Below are positions 52,312 through 61,805 of a stretch of DNA of 64,000 nt, piece after piece. The translations under genes and the position numbers were made by a program. The notes under the pieces are model-generated. The model was given only the letters and a program-made list of their open reading frames with translations. It made no database searches and was not told the origin of the DNA. The stretch is from the NCBI RefSeq assembly GCF_004125825.1, contig NZ_QQWI01000008.1:1-64000 (forward strand), in the 5' to 3' direction. The first letter of the stretch is position 1. Every line of letters begins with the position of its first letter. Source of the stretch: Fusibacter sp. A1 (lineage in GTDB: Bacteria; Bacillota; Clostridia; Peptostreptococcales; Acidaminobacteraceae).

Positions 52312-53760
52312 ATGACAGACCTACTAAAAGACTTGCAACCTAACCGCCTTTGGCATCATTTTGAGTCACTCACACGTATTCCGCGTGAATCTGGAAACGA
52401 AAAAGCGGTCAGCGACTTTTTAACAGCATTTGCCAAAGGACTTGGACTCGATGTGATTCAAGAGCCATCGATGAATGTCATCATAAAGAAGAAAGCGTCA
52501 ACAGGCTACGAAAATCACAAGACCGTCATCATTCAAGGACATATGGACATGGTTTGCGTCAAAGAAGACGATCTGGAATTTGATTTTGGCAAAGATCCGA
52601 TTCCGCTTGTGATCGACGGCGACCTCATAAAAACAAAAGGCACCACCTTAGGCGCCGACAACGGTATAGCGGTCGCCATGGCGATGGCCATTTTAGAAGA
52701 CAAGACACTTGTTCACCCACCCTTGCAAGTGCTCATCACCATAGCTGAAGAAACCGGCATGGACGGTGTCATGGCGCTTGACCCTGCAAATATAACAGGC
52801 GATATCCTAATCAACCTTGATTCTGAAGAAGAAGGTGTTCTACTTTCCTCATGTGCTGGTGGCGTTAACAATATCATCACACTTCCTATCACAAAACAAG
52901 CAGCCTCTTATGACACCGCCTTCAAAATCGTCATCAAAGGACTATTGGGTGGACATTCGGGAGTTGAAATACACAAACGCCGTGCAAATGCCATAGTTTG
53001 CGCCGGTAGACTCCTATACCTGCTTAAAACTAAGTTAAACTTTGAAATTGCGGGCATTCATGGTGGTGACAAACCAAATGCCATTCCTAAACGATCGGAA
53101 GTCGTTGTCATTTGCTCAAAAGCGGATACAGACCTATTGAGAACTTCTGTTTCAGAAATCGAACATTTACTTAAAAACGAAGTCGAACTTTCAGATGCCG
53201 AAGTGACAATCGAACTACAAGAAACAGAACTTCCTGTTGAAGCCTACGACCATAACTCAGCACAAAAAACGGTACAGCTTCTAATGCTGCTTCCTGATGC
53301 GGTGCAGACGATGAGCGCCGGTATCGAAGGCCTTGTAGAAAGTTCGATCAATTTAGGCATACTTGATCAAAACGAGCAATCGCTCGTATTCACAAGTGCT
53401 GTAAGAAGTTCAGTCGCATCACTTAAAGACATGATCAATCAAAAAATCGGTCTAACCTGCGACTTGATCGGTGCGGATATGAGACTGGAGTCCGATTACC
53501 CTTCATGGCCATTCAAAGCGGTATCTGAAACCCGCGAGCTAATGAAAGAAGTCTACGAAGAGATGTTCTCAAAATCGCTTAAGGTTGACGCCCTGCACGC
53601 CGGTCTTGAGTGCGGTTTTCTCATTGAAAAAGTCGGAGACATCGACATGGTGTCGCTTGGCCCCGACCTAAATGATGTACATACACCAAAAGAGAACTTA
53701 AGCATCAGCTCTACAAAGCGTGTGTATGATTTTTTACTCGAAGTGCTTACTCGTATTTAA
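52312..53760 (+). CDS. pepD: Aminoacyl-histidine dipeptidase PepD (M20 family)
   Basis: Cytosolic metallo-dipeptidase, finishing the breakdown of imported peptides. The 482-aa protein has the M20 metal motifs QGHMDMVCVK (about residues 75-84), TLGADNGIAVAMAMAILED (about 118-136), TIAEETGMDGVMALD, NLDSEEEG, HSGVEIHKRRANA, and HAGLECGFL near the end. The length is normal for PepD (about 480-490). It starts 2 bases after the unknown gene and ends before a bidirectional terminator. Confidence 0.93.
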   Translation: MTDLLKDLQPNRLWHHFESLTRIPRESGNEKAVSDFLTAFAKGLGLDVIQEPSMNVIIKKKASTGYENHKTVIIQGHMDMVCVKEDDLEFDFGKDPIPLVIDGDLIKTKGTTLGADNGIAVAMAMAILEDKTLVHPPLQVLITIAEETGMDGVMALDPANITGDILINLDSEEEGVLLSSCAGGVNNIITLPITKQAASYDTAFKIVIKGLLGGHSGVEIHKRRANAIVCAGRLLYLLKTKLNFEIAGIHGGDKPNAIPKRSEVVVICSKADTDLLRTSVSEIEHLLKNEVELSDAEVTIELQETELPVEAYDHNSAQKTVQLLMLLPDAVQTMSAGIEGLVESSINLGILDQNEQSLVFTSAVRSSVASLKDMINQKIGLTCDLIGADMRLESDYPSWPFKAVSETRELMKEVYEEMFSKSLKVDALHAGLECGFLIEKVGDIDMVSLGPDLNDVHTPKENLSISSTKRVYDFLLEVLTRI

Positions 53761-53767
53761 TCCATAA

Positions 53768-53817
53768 CAAAGACACACATTCCACCTTGTCGGGTTCACA
53801 TGGAATGTGTGTCTTTG
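53768..53817. terminator. Bidirectional terminator
   Basis: A perfect 17-bp stem (53768-53784 with 53801-53817) with T-rich flanks lies between the dipeptidase and exonuclease genes, which converge. Confidence 0.85.
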
Positions 53818-53819
53818 TC

Positions 53820-54413
53820 TTATCTTTTATTTACGCTGCATGCCCTATATCCGCCTTTGAAAACTCGTCCCTTTTGCATCTTTAGCTTATCCGCAAGTTT
53901 TAACGGGCTATCCACCTGATTCTCCTCACATGCCTTAATAATGACATTCGCACACGCAAGACAGTCGTCGAGCGCATCATGGTGTTTGAACTTGAAGTTC
54001 AAAAACCTAGACATGCTGTCAAGCTTATGGTTTATCAGGTCCGGCCACGTCTTCTGAGCGACCTTTACAGAGCAAAGATAATCAAAACTTGGATAATCTA
54101 TCCCATATAGATCAAGCGATTTTCTGAGCACGCTCATATCGAAACTGGCGTTATGGGCGATCACGAGCTGATTTTCAAGTTTTTCCTTAAAAACAAGTTG
54201 ATAGAGCTCGTCAAACTCAGGCTCGTCGATGACTTGTTCGGGTCTAATACCGTGTATCGCGATATTCATCCCGTCAAACCTCATATCGTCGGGCCTGATC
54301 AGCCAAGCATCCTTCTCAACCACCACACCATCAACAACCTTCACAATCCCAAGCGCGCAGGCACTCGCCCTCTTACTATTCGCAGTTTCAAAATCAATCA
54401 CAGTAAAATTCAT
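53820..54413 (-). CDS. 3'-5' exonuclease, DnaQ/epsilon type
   Basis: The 197-aa protein has the DEDDh motifs: VIDFETANS (Exo I, Asp-Glu pair), HNASFDMSVL (Exo II) and KHHDALDDCLACANV (Exo III with His). It is a stand-alone proofreading-like exonuclease, not fused to a polymerase. I chose the ATG at 54413 behind AAGGGATGTTT; an upstream opening at 54473 has no site. An 11-base inverted repeat (54428-54438 and 54490-54500) lies just upstream. Confidence 0.9.
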   Translation of the reverse strand: MNFTVIDFETANSKRASACALGIVKVVDGVVVEKDAWLIRPDDMRFDGMNIAIHGIRPEQVIDEPEFDELYQLVFKEKLENQLVIAHNASFDMSVLRKSLDLYGIDYPSFDYLCSVKVAQKTWPDLINHKLDSMSRFLNFKFKHHDALDDCLACANVIIKACEENQVDSPLKLADKLKMQKGRVFKGGYRACSVNKR

Positions 54414-54683
54414 AAACATCCCTTTTCTAGTCAAAATCAGTGTCTTACTAGACAATACCATACTCCAACCCACAAAACCACAAAAACAAGATTTTGACTA
54501 AAAGCCCACTAAAAAATTTATCATTTCCTGAAGGTTTTTCTTGCATTTGAAGCGTAGCGCCTTAAATAAACATGTTCAGATGAATTATAACGTTATTGTT
54601 GAGGTTGTAACTTGCTACCTACTTAAGGGTTTGCTACAAAGTTCCCTTAGTGTGGTTTTATAATTGCACTTTTCATTGCCCTT

Positions 54684-55625
54684 CTAATCACTAAAACCGC
54701 TAATCAAAAACTTAATCCTCTCCTTCATCACGTCTTTAACAATTTCCTTATCCTGAAAAATGTCGAACTCGTGGTATGCACCTATTATCTTGTTCAGCGC
54801 GACTTCCACATCCGATTTTCTAAGTTTATCCGCATACAGCTCACCCTCGTCCCTTAAGGAGTCGAATTCGGCCACCTCGATATAGGCCTTGGGCAGATTG
54901 GTCAAGTCGTCATGCATCAGTGGCGCGCTGTAGAGCTGTTCAGTAAGATCGGTACTTCGCAAATAGAGCCTCCACATTCTTTTATTGAGCTTGGAGTTCC
55001 AAAATGGAGTATCATCAAAGTCCTGCATGCTTTGTGTATTAAGACGTTCATCGATCACAGGATAAATCAGCACCTGAAACTTAGGTGTAAAGATCTTTCT
55101 ATCCCTAAGCATCTGAGCGACACAGGCAGCCAGCGCCCCACCGGCGCTATCTCCGGCAAGACCTATTCTTTCTCGATCGATGCCCAAGGTCTCAGCGTGT
55201 TCATAAACCCATTTGGCTCCTTCATAACAGTCCTCAACCGGAATAGGAAAAAGATGGTTGGCAGAAGTCCTGTAATTGACCACCACCACTTTACACTTGG
55301 CCCCCAGTGCATACCTCATTGCCAAATCATGTGTGATAGCTGTCGCTTTTAAGGCGAATCCGCCTCCGTGATAATAGACAAGGACAGGAACTTTGGCATC
55401 CACATTCACCGGTTCATACACCGACGCACTGATTGCATATTTCTTATATCCTTTAAACCAATATTTTTTTGACCGGATCTCGGCAGGCTTCTTAACAAAA
55501 AGGCAATTAAGTACCGCATACAGATTGTAGATGTTGCTTCCCAGTCTGGTCATATAGAATTCAGACAACTGATAACTGGACTGGTCTTTGAGTTCAGGGT
55601 GAATTGCATATTTCTCGTTTAACAT
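54684..55625 (-). CDS. Alpha/beta hydrolase, HSL (hormone-sensitive lipase-like) esterase
   Basis: The 313-aa protein has the HSL motif YYHGGGFAL (oxyanion hole, about residues 89-97), the nucleophile in GLAGDSAGGALAA, and EFDSLRDEGELYADK and YHEFDIF for the acid and His. It most likely hydrolyses short-chain esters. It stands alone between AT-rich regions. The ATG at 55625 follows CGAGGTGGGCC. Confidence 0.88.
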   Translation of the reverse strand: MLNEKYAIHPELKDQSSYQLSEFYMTRLGSNIYNLYAVLNCLFVKKPAEIRSKKYWFKGYKKYAISASVYEPVNVDAKVPVLVYYHGGGFALKATAITHDLAMRYALGAKCKVVVVNYRTSANHLFPIPVEDCYEGAKWVYEHAETLGIDRERIGLAGDSAGGALAACVAQMLRDRKIFTPKFQVLIYPVIDERLNTQSMQDFDDTPFWNSKLNKRMWRLYLRSTDLTEQLYSAPLMHDDLTNLPKAYIEVAEFDSLRDEGELYADKLRKSDVEVALNKIIGAYHEFDIFQDKEIVKDVMKERIKFLISGFSD

Positions 55626-55733
55626 GGCCCACCTCGGTTAAGTTAATCATTGGCATTAGTGCTTATATCCGCTATATACCCATCCTACATAACTGAATAA
55701 CCATTGGTTTGTCAAAAGGAAGCCGACCATCAC

Positions 55734-57401
55734 TTAAGAGGTCCGCTTTTTTGCGAGATTTAACACATTGTCATGCGTCTCATAAAGCGCATCATGGGTC
55801 ACGACAATTAGTATCTTGCCAGTCATCTCGCCTTTGATCGTATCCATCACAAACTGCTTGTTTAGCATATCAAGACCTGCCGTGGGCTCGTCGAGTATCA
55901 GCACGTTCGGCTCAGACAAGATTGCTCTTGCGATGCATATCCGTTTTTTCTCACCATCCGAAAGCGCCCTAGGGTGTAAGTTCATGTCCCAGCTGAGACC
56001 TCCTGGCATTTCGCCCACCAGATACCCTAGCTTCAGCTTATCAAGCAGCGATATTATCCTTTCATCCGAGTGATGCACACACGAATATAGTAGGTTGTCC
56101 CAAAGCGTGCTCTGAATAATCTCACTGTGCTGACTCACACAGACGATATTATCGAGCAGATAGTTTTCATGGAGCACCTTGGCATTTATCCCGTTATAAA
56201 GAACGCAACCGGTATAGTCGTCCTCCAGGCTCATTAAGATATCGATCAGCGTGCTTTTACCCGATCCGGAGGGGCCAATCACATAAAGATGAGAGTCTAC
56301 ATCTACCTTAAACGACAACTTGTCTATCAGCGGCTTAAAAGAAGCATCTTTTCGGTAACTGAATCCAAGGTCTTTTACCTCGATGTTCGAAATACATGAA
56401 CTGTCCGTATTCTTCACTTCGCTCAAAGTCGTATCAACCTCTTCCAGGTCTAAAAATTGATTGACACGGTTTTTATTCACCCTGTTCTTGTAGGCATCAG
56501 ATACCCAGTCCTGCAATCCAAAAAACACAGGTGTCAGATAGATGGCATAACTGCCGAGCGCCACCACATCGCCTGGTCTTATTAGTCCTTTAACGAATAG
56601 TTGCTGTGCAAGTACATAAAGGAGTAGGCTTTTTAGTGAAACAATCACAAAGGTCATCGACTGCGTTATAAAAAAGTGACTCATCTGCATGTTAAAAGCC
56701 TTAAGCGAGTCTTCTATCCAGTTATTACAGCGTGCCTGTGCCCAGTCTTTCAGACCTGCGACCTTGATATACGAATTGTGATGTAACACTGTAGTAAACT
56801 CCATATCGCCTACAGTTTTCACTTCACTTACCAGGTGGCTTGCCCTCATTGTCGCACCGCCACGAAAAACTGCCACCATCACTTGAATGACCGATAACAC
56901 CAATAGTAGGCTGGCAATCGAAGCATTGATCCTGATCATCAGTAGGCTTCCTACAAGTGCTGTGGTACTGTACCATGCTAGGTTGCTGAGCGTGTAGTAA
57001 TAAAATTCCGCAATTTGAATCGTCGAAGAGATCGTTTTATTAAACAGTTCGCTCCGGTCTTTCGACAAGACCCAGCGCAGTTTTTGACTGAGTATCGTCT
57101 TAAAGGTAGCGGTTCTGATATCCTTTACGATGTCAAACAGATACTTGCTGATTCTTGCATCGATCACGTACAAAATCAAAACGATCGTTGGCATCAACAG
57201 GGTCAAAAGTGCCGTTTGAATCAAATAGGTCGTATTGATCCTGTCGATCAGTGCATTCAGCATATTACGTATAAGAAAAGTCGGCATCAGCATGGCGACA
57301 GCTCTTATCATTCCCGAAAGAATCGAAGCTGCCACCTTATACCAATTCTTTTTCACCTTCTGATCGAACAGGTCCCTATAGGTCGTCTTAACCGATTTCA
57401 T
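55734..57401 (-). CDS. Half-ABC exporter (membrane and ATPase domains), second of a pair
   Basis: The 555-aa protein has a six-helix ABC membrane domain (about residues 20-300) and an ATPase domain with Walker A GPSGSGKST, signature LSDGEKKRICIARA, Walker B VLILDEPTAGLD. The partner gene upstream overlaps by 14 bases and has the canonical LSGGQ variant VSGGQKKKIG. Together they probably form a heterodimeric exporter for drugs, lipids or peptides. The start at 57401 lies behind AGGTGGGCGAAA; an ATG 15 bases upstream is possible. No peptidase domain or precursor gene is seen. Confidence 0.85.
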   Translation of the reverse strand: MKSVKTTYRDLFDQKVKKNWYKVAASILSGMIRAVAMLMPTFLIRNMLNALIDRINTTYLIQTALLTLLMPTIVLILYVIDARISKYLFDIVKDIRTATFKTILSQKLRWVLSKDRSELFNKTISSTIQIAEFYYYTLSNLAWYSTTALVGSLLMIRINASIASLLLVLSVIQVMVAVFRGGATMRASHLVSEVKTVGDMEFTTVLHHNSYIKVAGLKDWAQARCNNWIEDSLKAFNMQMSHFFITQSMTFVIVSLKSLLLYVLAQQLFVKGLIRPGDVVALGSYAIYLTPVFFGLQDWVSDAYKNRVNKNRVNQFLDLEEVDTTLSEVKNTDSSCISNIEVKDLGFSYRKDASFKPLIDKLSFKVDVDSHLYVIGPSGSGKSTLIDILMSLEDDYTGCVLYNGINAKVLHENYLLDNIVCVSQHSEIIQSTLWDNLLYSCVHHSDERIISLLDKLKLGYLVGEMPGGLSWDMNLHPRALSDGEKKRICIARAILSEPNVLILDEPTAGLDMLNKQFVMDTIKGEMTGKILIVVTHDALYETHDNVLNLAKKRTS

Positions 57402-59100
57402 TTTCGCCCACCTCACTCATCTGAAGTTCGCGGTAATAATCACAACGACTGTAGACTTCCTTGTGCGTCCCAAAGTCGATAAGACAACCGTCCTTAAGTA
57501 CAAGCACCTTGTCCATGGCCTCACATAGAGCGATTTCATGGGTAATCATGATTACCGTAGCGTTCATTTCATTCTTTATATAGTCGGTCATCAGATGAGC
57601 GGATTTCTTGTCAAGTCCTGTCGTGACCTCATCCAAGAGATAAAGGTTTTTCTTAACGCTTGCCGCCCTGATAAAACCGATTTTTTTCTTTTGTCCGCCT
57701 GAAACGTTGGTACCGTTAGCGTTTATGACCGTCTGAAATCCTTCATCCATGTTCAGAATATCCTTGTTGAAACCCAAGGCTCTTGTAATGGACAAAAGTT
57801 GCGGCTCACAGCCGCCCAGAAGGGTCAGATTATTTAAAAGTGTATCGTTCGATAGATAGATGTCGCTTTCCACATACATCAGCTGTTTTCTTAAAGCGCC
57901 CACTTCAACGCTGCTGATTGGTTTGCCTTTAACCTTGATTTGACCTACATCCGCTTCAATCAGACCAGTCAAGAGATTTGCGATTGTAGTTTTTCCACAA
58001 CCGCTCTCGCCGACTATAGCCACCTTCTCGCCATTCTGAATAATAAAAGACACATCGCTAACTATGCTTTGGCCGTTTCTGACCACCGAGACATTTTCAA
58101 AAGTGATATCACCGCTTAAATCGATTTTGTCACCTGAGTCACACCTATTAGTATCAGCCTGCTCGTCATTTTCCGATAAAAAGTCAAACAGTCTATCAAT
58201 TTTAGGCGCGGTCGACCTGATCTGGATCAAAAAGGTGCCTATTTCTGATATCGGGGCACTGATTGTTCCAAGTAGCGCCATCGCGACCACAAGGTCCCCA
58301 AGAGAAAGGCTTCCACTGTAGACTCTGCTGCTCGCCAAAAGTAAAACGGCTATTGGAGCGATGGATTTAAGCACTAAGGCAACCATCCTAAAAAGATTTG
58401 AAAGCGTCAACTGGTTCACTTTTCTTATACTGTATTCCTCGCTTGCCTTCTCAAAATCTAGTAGTGTCTCACTGGTTTTACCATAGGTCTTGATTAGCCT
58501 GATGAAATCGATGCCAAAATAAAAGGTTTTATTCACACCGGTCATGGACTGCCGCAACTTATTTTCAGCACGTTTACTCAATTTGCCTACAAAGTGTATC
58601 GGAATCATCGCTATCAGATAAAAAAACAACCCAATCAGCGTGAACACCACCGAAATACGGCTCAACTGAATGACCGCGATAAAAGCGCTGATCAGCTTAA
58701 TGCTAAAGGATGTGACCGTTCCAACAGAAATCTTCTGAATTTCGTCGATATCAAACGACCACATCTGAAAAAGGTCATCGTGAGACCAGGCCATCAGTCT
58801 GTCGGTCTTAATACCGATCAACTTTTCATAGACAAGCGCCTTCAATTGGTTAGTGATTCTAAAGTTCAGCCTTTCCTCGTAAAACTTGAGCGTGAGCGTC
58901 AATAAATGCTGAACCAGCATCATCACTGCAAAAAAGATCAGAACAGGCATAAATGCAACATTATTTCCCAAGGTATTGATGAGCGATCCGGATAGCACCA
59001 CAATCTGAACATTGACATAGGACAATGTCAGAACAAGAAGAACCACTAGGATGATTTGTTTTAAAAATGCTTTGTAAACTTGTGTCAGCTGCTTTATCAT
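57388..59100 (-). CDS. Half-ABC exporter (membrane and ATPase domains), first of a pair
   Basis: The 570-aa protein has an ABC membrane domain (about residues 15-300) and ATPase motifs GESGCGKTT, VSGGQKKKIGFIRAA and LYLLDEVTTGLD. It overlaps the second half-gene and should form a dimer with it. A decayed third member of the same type lies just upstream (59161-59977), which suggests the cluster arose by duplication and is losing copies. The substrate is unknown. Confidence 0.85.
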   Translation of the reverse strand: MIKQLTQVYKAFLKQIILVVLLVLTLSYVNVQIVVLSGSLINTLGNNVAFMPVLIFFAVMMLVQHLLTLTLKFYEERLNFRITNQLKALVYEKLIGIKTDRLMAWSHDDLFQMWSFDIDEIQKISVGTVTSFSIKLISAFIAVIQLSRISVVFTLIGLFFYLIAMIPIHFVGKLSKRAENKLRQSMTGVNKTFYFGIDFIRLIKTYGKTSETLLDFEKASEEYSIRKVNQLTLSNLFRMVALVLKSIAPIAVLLLASSRVYSGSLSLGDLVVAMALLGTISAPISEIGTFLIQIRSTAPKIDRLFDFLSENDEQADTNRCDSGDKIDLSGDITFENVSVVRNGQSIVSDVSFIIQNGEKVAIVGESGCGKTTIANLLTGLIEADVGQIKVKGKPISSVEVGALRKQLMYVESDIYLSNDTLLNNLTLLGGCEPQLLSITRALGFNKDILNMDEGFQTVINANGTNVSGGQKKKIGFIRAASVKKNLYLLDEVTTGLDKKSAHLMTDYIKNEMNATVIMITHEIALCEAMDKVLVLKDGCLIDFGTHKEVYSRCDYYRELQMSEVGENEIG

Positions 59101-59160
59101 TTAAGTAAACTTTCCTTTGTATGTAATGTAGGCGTATCAGGTCACCGTTTCGACCATGTA

Positions 59161-59977
59161 CTAGTTTTGATCTTCTTCGTTTTCTAATATATGTTCTTTT
59201 AACACGGATGACACTCTACCGATATGACTCGCAGTACTGAACTGTTTAGCCGGCATTTGGTTTAAGAATATGCCGTCATGACTAAGCAGGCCGTTGATAA
59301 AATACGACAGCGTAGACTTTCCAGAACCGTTCTTCCCCCTTATTCCAACAATATCTCCTTTTTGTGCTCTAAAACTAATTGGATGTAAAATTGTCTGTGC
59401 ACCTAACTTGTACGACACCTCTTTAAATGATACTTCGGTGATCGGTCCCACGCAGGCCTTGTCATCAAACTCACCACTGCTTAGGCTATCTAAAAAGTCG
59501 TCTAACCTAGTCAGTGAAGCTGCCATGTCCTTAATGAGGATATCTACCTCGACAAGACTACGTAAATAAGATGCCAATTGAATCACATAAGTGTATAAGG
59601 TAAATATGCTGCCGAGTGAGACTCTACCGGTCAAGTAAAACAGTCCTCCCACAAATATCGTAGCACTTCTAAAGACTCCTACAATGCTGTCTGACCTGGT
59701 TTTCAATTTTCTTATTGATCACTTCAAAATTGACTTCAACTAGTAGTGAGATCACGTTCCAAATCACATACAATCCGACAACCGTCAAAAATCTGACAAA
59801 TAGCGAATGTACTGTAGCGTTTCCCTTTTCAAGTTCCGTAATCATCCTACCTAAAAAAAGCGGAATAGAAAGCGCTGCAAACACACCTATGATATCCAGA
59901 CTTGCTGTAATCAAAATCTGCCATGCATGAACTTTGAAAAATTGATTCAAATGAAAGTTTTTTGTTTTAAATCTCAC
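59161..59977 (-). pseudogene. Decayed half-ABC exporter
   Basis: Two frames carry remains of one ABC exporter. Frame 1 (59669-59977) has the first 100 residues of the membrane domain and ends in HCRSL plus stop. Frame 2 (59161-59706), shifted by one base, continues with SATIFVGGLFYLTG and the ATPase start with Walker A GKNGSGKST, then stops before the signature and Walker B. About 150 residues of the membrane domain and most of the ATPase domain are missing. It is a remnant, not a small gene. Confidence 0.75.
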
Positions 59978-60057
59978 AGCACCCTCCTAAGTTGAAAGTT
60001 TCCTACTTAACAAGTATAGATTAATTTTACAATCGATTCCAGTTAAAGAGTATCTAA

Positions 60058-60101
60058 AACAAAAAAAACAGTATTCCGCATAAGCTGTGAAATACTGTTT
60101 G
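60058..60101 (-). terminator. Terminator after the flavodoxin gene
   Basis: AAACAGTATT/AATACTGTTT forms a 10-bp stem, followed on the minus strand by a run of eight Ts (TTTTTTTTGTTTT). Confidence 0.75.
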
Positions 60102-60121
60102 ATTATTAACTCATACTAGTC

Positions 60122-60604
60122 CTATAAGGCTAACGAATCCGCCCAATTTTTAATATCCTTAAGCGCCTGATCCTTGCTGGTGGCGACATCCTTAATCGCT
60201 TTGATGCCAATCAGTTGGTTATTCTTTTCAATCAAAGCTCGAACCTTCGACTCCACCTTGCTATCGCCTCCGAGATGACTGTAGAAATAGGCGACTTTTT
60301 TGTCTTTGACAAAGCCTTTGTCGAACAGTGTTTTTACAGGTGGCGTATAGGACCCTGCCCATGTCGGCGACCCGATGATGATAGTATCGTAATCGTCGAT
60401 ATTTTTATCCATCTTGCTCAGCTCTGGCGTCTTGCCCATCACCACCTGGCTTCCACCCCAAAAGAACTTTGAGAACCCAGTCGCTTTCTTCTCATTTATT
60501 GGTTTGATTTCAAGCAAATCAATCTTAAGATAATCGGACAAGGCTTCAGCGATCTCCTCTGTGCTTCCTTCATAAGAATAATATACTACGATTGCTTTTG
60601 ACAT
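60122..60604 (-). CDS. Flavodoxin
   Basis: FMN-binding electron carrier of 160 aa. It has the phosphate-binding loop YYSYEGSTEEIAEAL (about residues 9-23) and IIGSPTWAGSYTPPVKTLFDK for the isoalloxazine ring. I chose the ATG at 60604 behind GGGAGGGTAAC; an upstream frame opening at 60628 is not needed. The gene stands alone. Its partner could be a reductase in fermentative or nitrogen-type pathways; nothing here decides it. Confidence 0.9.
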   Translation of the reverse strand: MSKAIVVYYSYEGSTEEIAEALSDYLKIDLLEIKPINEKKATGFSKFFWGGSQVVMGKTPELSKMDKNIDDYDTIIIGSPTWAGSYTPPVKTLFDKGFVKDKKVAYFYSHLGGDSKVESKVRALIEKNNQLIGIKAIKDVATSKDQALKDIKNWADSLAL

Positions 60605-60741
60605 GTTACCCTCCCTTTTGTCTAACACTATCTGTACTGATTATATCATTATTTATTAAACCTTATAAAATTTAGTTCATCTTATTTCAAATTGGGTATA
60701 TATGAATAAGGGAATTATGAGTCCTTGCGGAGGTGAAAATG

Positions 60742-60957
60742 ATGAAAAAGGAACTTCTTGATGAAATCATCAACCTTAAGGCAAAGAAACAAGCACTAGA
60801 AGTGGAATGTGGCGTTTCTAATCAAAACATGAATATCTTCAGCCATCAGCAATTGGATGAAATGAACCGCGAACAAGAACGTCAAAACGCTTGTGTCACA
60901 CTTGAAGCTGTCAACGAGCAACTCCACAATGACGAAGATGTATTTCGTCAACTATAA
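60742..60957 (+). CDS. Small coiled-coil protein, unknown
   Basis: The protein of 71 aa (MKKELLDEIINLKAKKQALE...) is highly charged and helical with a heptad pattern, apart from an FSHQQLDEM turn. It shows no family I recognise. The ATG at 60742 lies 8 bases behind GGAGG; the ATG at 60739 and the GTG at 60733 are alternatives. It is a single-gene unit ended by the terminator at 60976. Confidence 0.55.
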   Translation: MKKELLDEIINLKAKKQALEVECGVSNQNMNIFSHQQLDEMNREQERQNACVTLEAVNEQLHNDEDVFRQL

Positions 60958-60975
60958 TCAGCTAAAGCTACTTCG

Positions 60976-61002
60976 GATACCATATACATGGTATCTTTTT
61001 TT
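60976..61002 (+). terminator. Terminator after the small coiled-coil gene
   Basis: GATACCATATACATGGTATC forms the stem, followed by seven Ts. It touches the end of the convergent cyclase-family gene. Confidence 0.85.
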
Positions 61003-61618
61003 AGGTTGGCTTCAGTATAGCACGTACAGGACTTCCGTCTGCCCCTTCAAATTTAAGCGGTAACGCGATCAGTTCATAGGTGCCCTGTGTGACCTCGTTC
61101 AGCACAAGTCCTTCCAAAATGTAAATACCGCACTCGTAAAAGGCCAAGTGGGTAGAAAGTGTTTCCGCTTGATAAACATCCACGCTTGGCGTGTCTAAAC
61201 CGATTAGGACAACTCCAAAAGAATTCAAATAATGAACAAGCTCTACCGATAAACCTTTAAAATCGTCAGTCCAAACCGTCTCATCCACCTGTTGGTTTGT
61301 CTTAAAAAGCACTCTTTTTTCAGTAATTGCAACCTTGATATCCGATACTTCAATATGGCTGCTGGTCGCAGCTGTCACGTCAATCACCTGGCAAGGTCCG
61401 ATATAATGTTCCAGGTTGTGTTCATCTATCGTTAAGCCGCTATCGCTATAATGCCAATGGGCATCCACATGCGTTCCGGTATGCAGACTAGCTGTAATCC
61501 ATGAAGCATGTCCTGTTCCGCCCTTAAAATCAAATTCTGTTTCGTGTCTCCCATATTCCTGGTCACCTGGCCAGCATTTGAGTTTATTATTGATGGTTTT
61601 AGTAATATCATAGATCAT
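61001..61618 (-). CDS. Cyclase-family (kynurenine formamidase-like) metal hydrolase
   Basis: The 205-aa protein has the family metal motif HTGTHVDAHWHY (about residues 47-58) and begins IYDITKTINNKLKCWPGDQEY. LIGLDTPSVDV and FYECGIYILEGLVL are typical of the putative cyclase family that includes arylformamidases. It may hydrolyse an N-formyl or cyclic amide. The start at 61618 follows AAGGAGATGACAAG. Confidence 0.85.
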   Translation of the reverse strand: MIYDITKTINNKLKCWPGDQEYGRHETEFDFKGGTGHASWITASLHTGTHVDAHWHYSDSGLTIDEHNLEHYIGPCQVIDVTAATSSHIEVSDIKVAITEKRVLFKTNQQVDETVWTDDFKGLSVELVHYLNSFGVVLIGLDTPSVDVYQAETLSTHLAFYECGIYILEGLVLNEVTQGTYELIALPLKFEGADGSPVRAILKPT

Positions 61619-61805
61619 CTTGTCATCTCCTTATCCGAATGGGTACTTTTTACTAGTTACAGTGTACTCTATCTGAGATAAAATGTCGGCTAATTAAGAA
61701 AACGAAATCATATATTTGAACAATAATCCACCAATTTAAGAAATACATGATACACTGGGATAAGTCATTAAAGTGACTCACTTGCACAGAATAAAGGAGA
61801 TCACG

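Noticed and set aside
59161..59706. A separate small ATPase gene
   Set aside because: It starts in the middle of a membrane domain and lacks signature and Walker B; it belongs to the decayed exporter.
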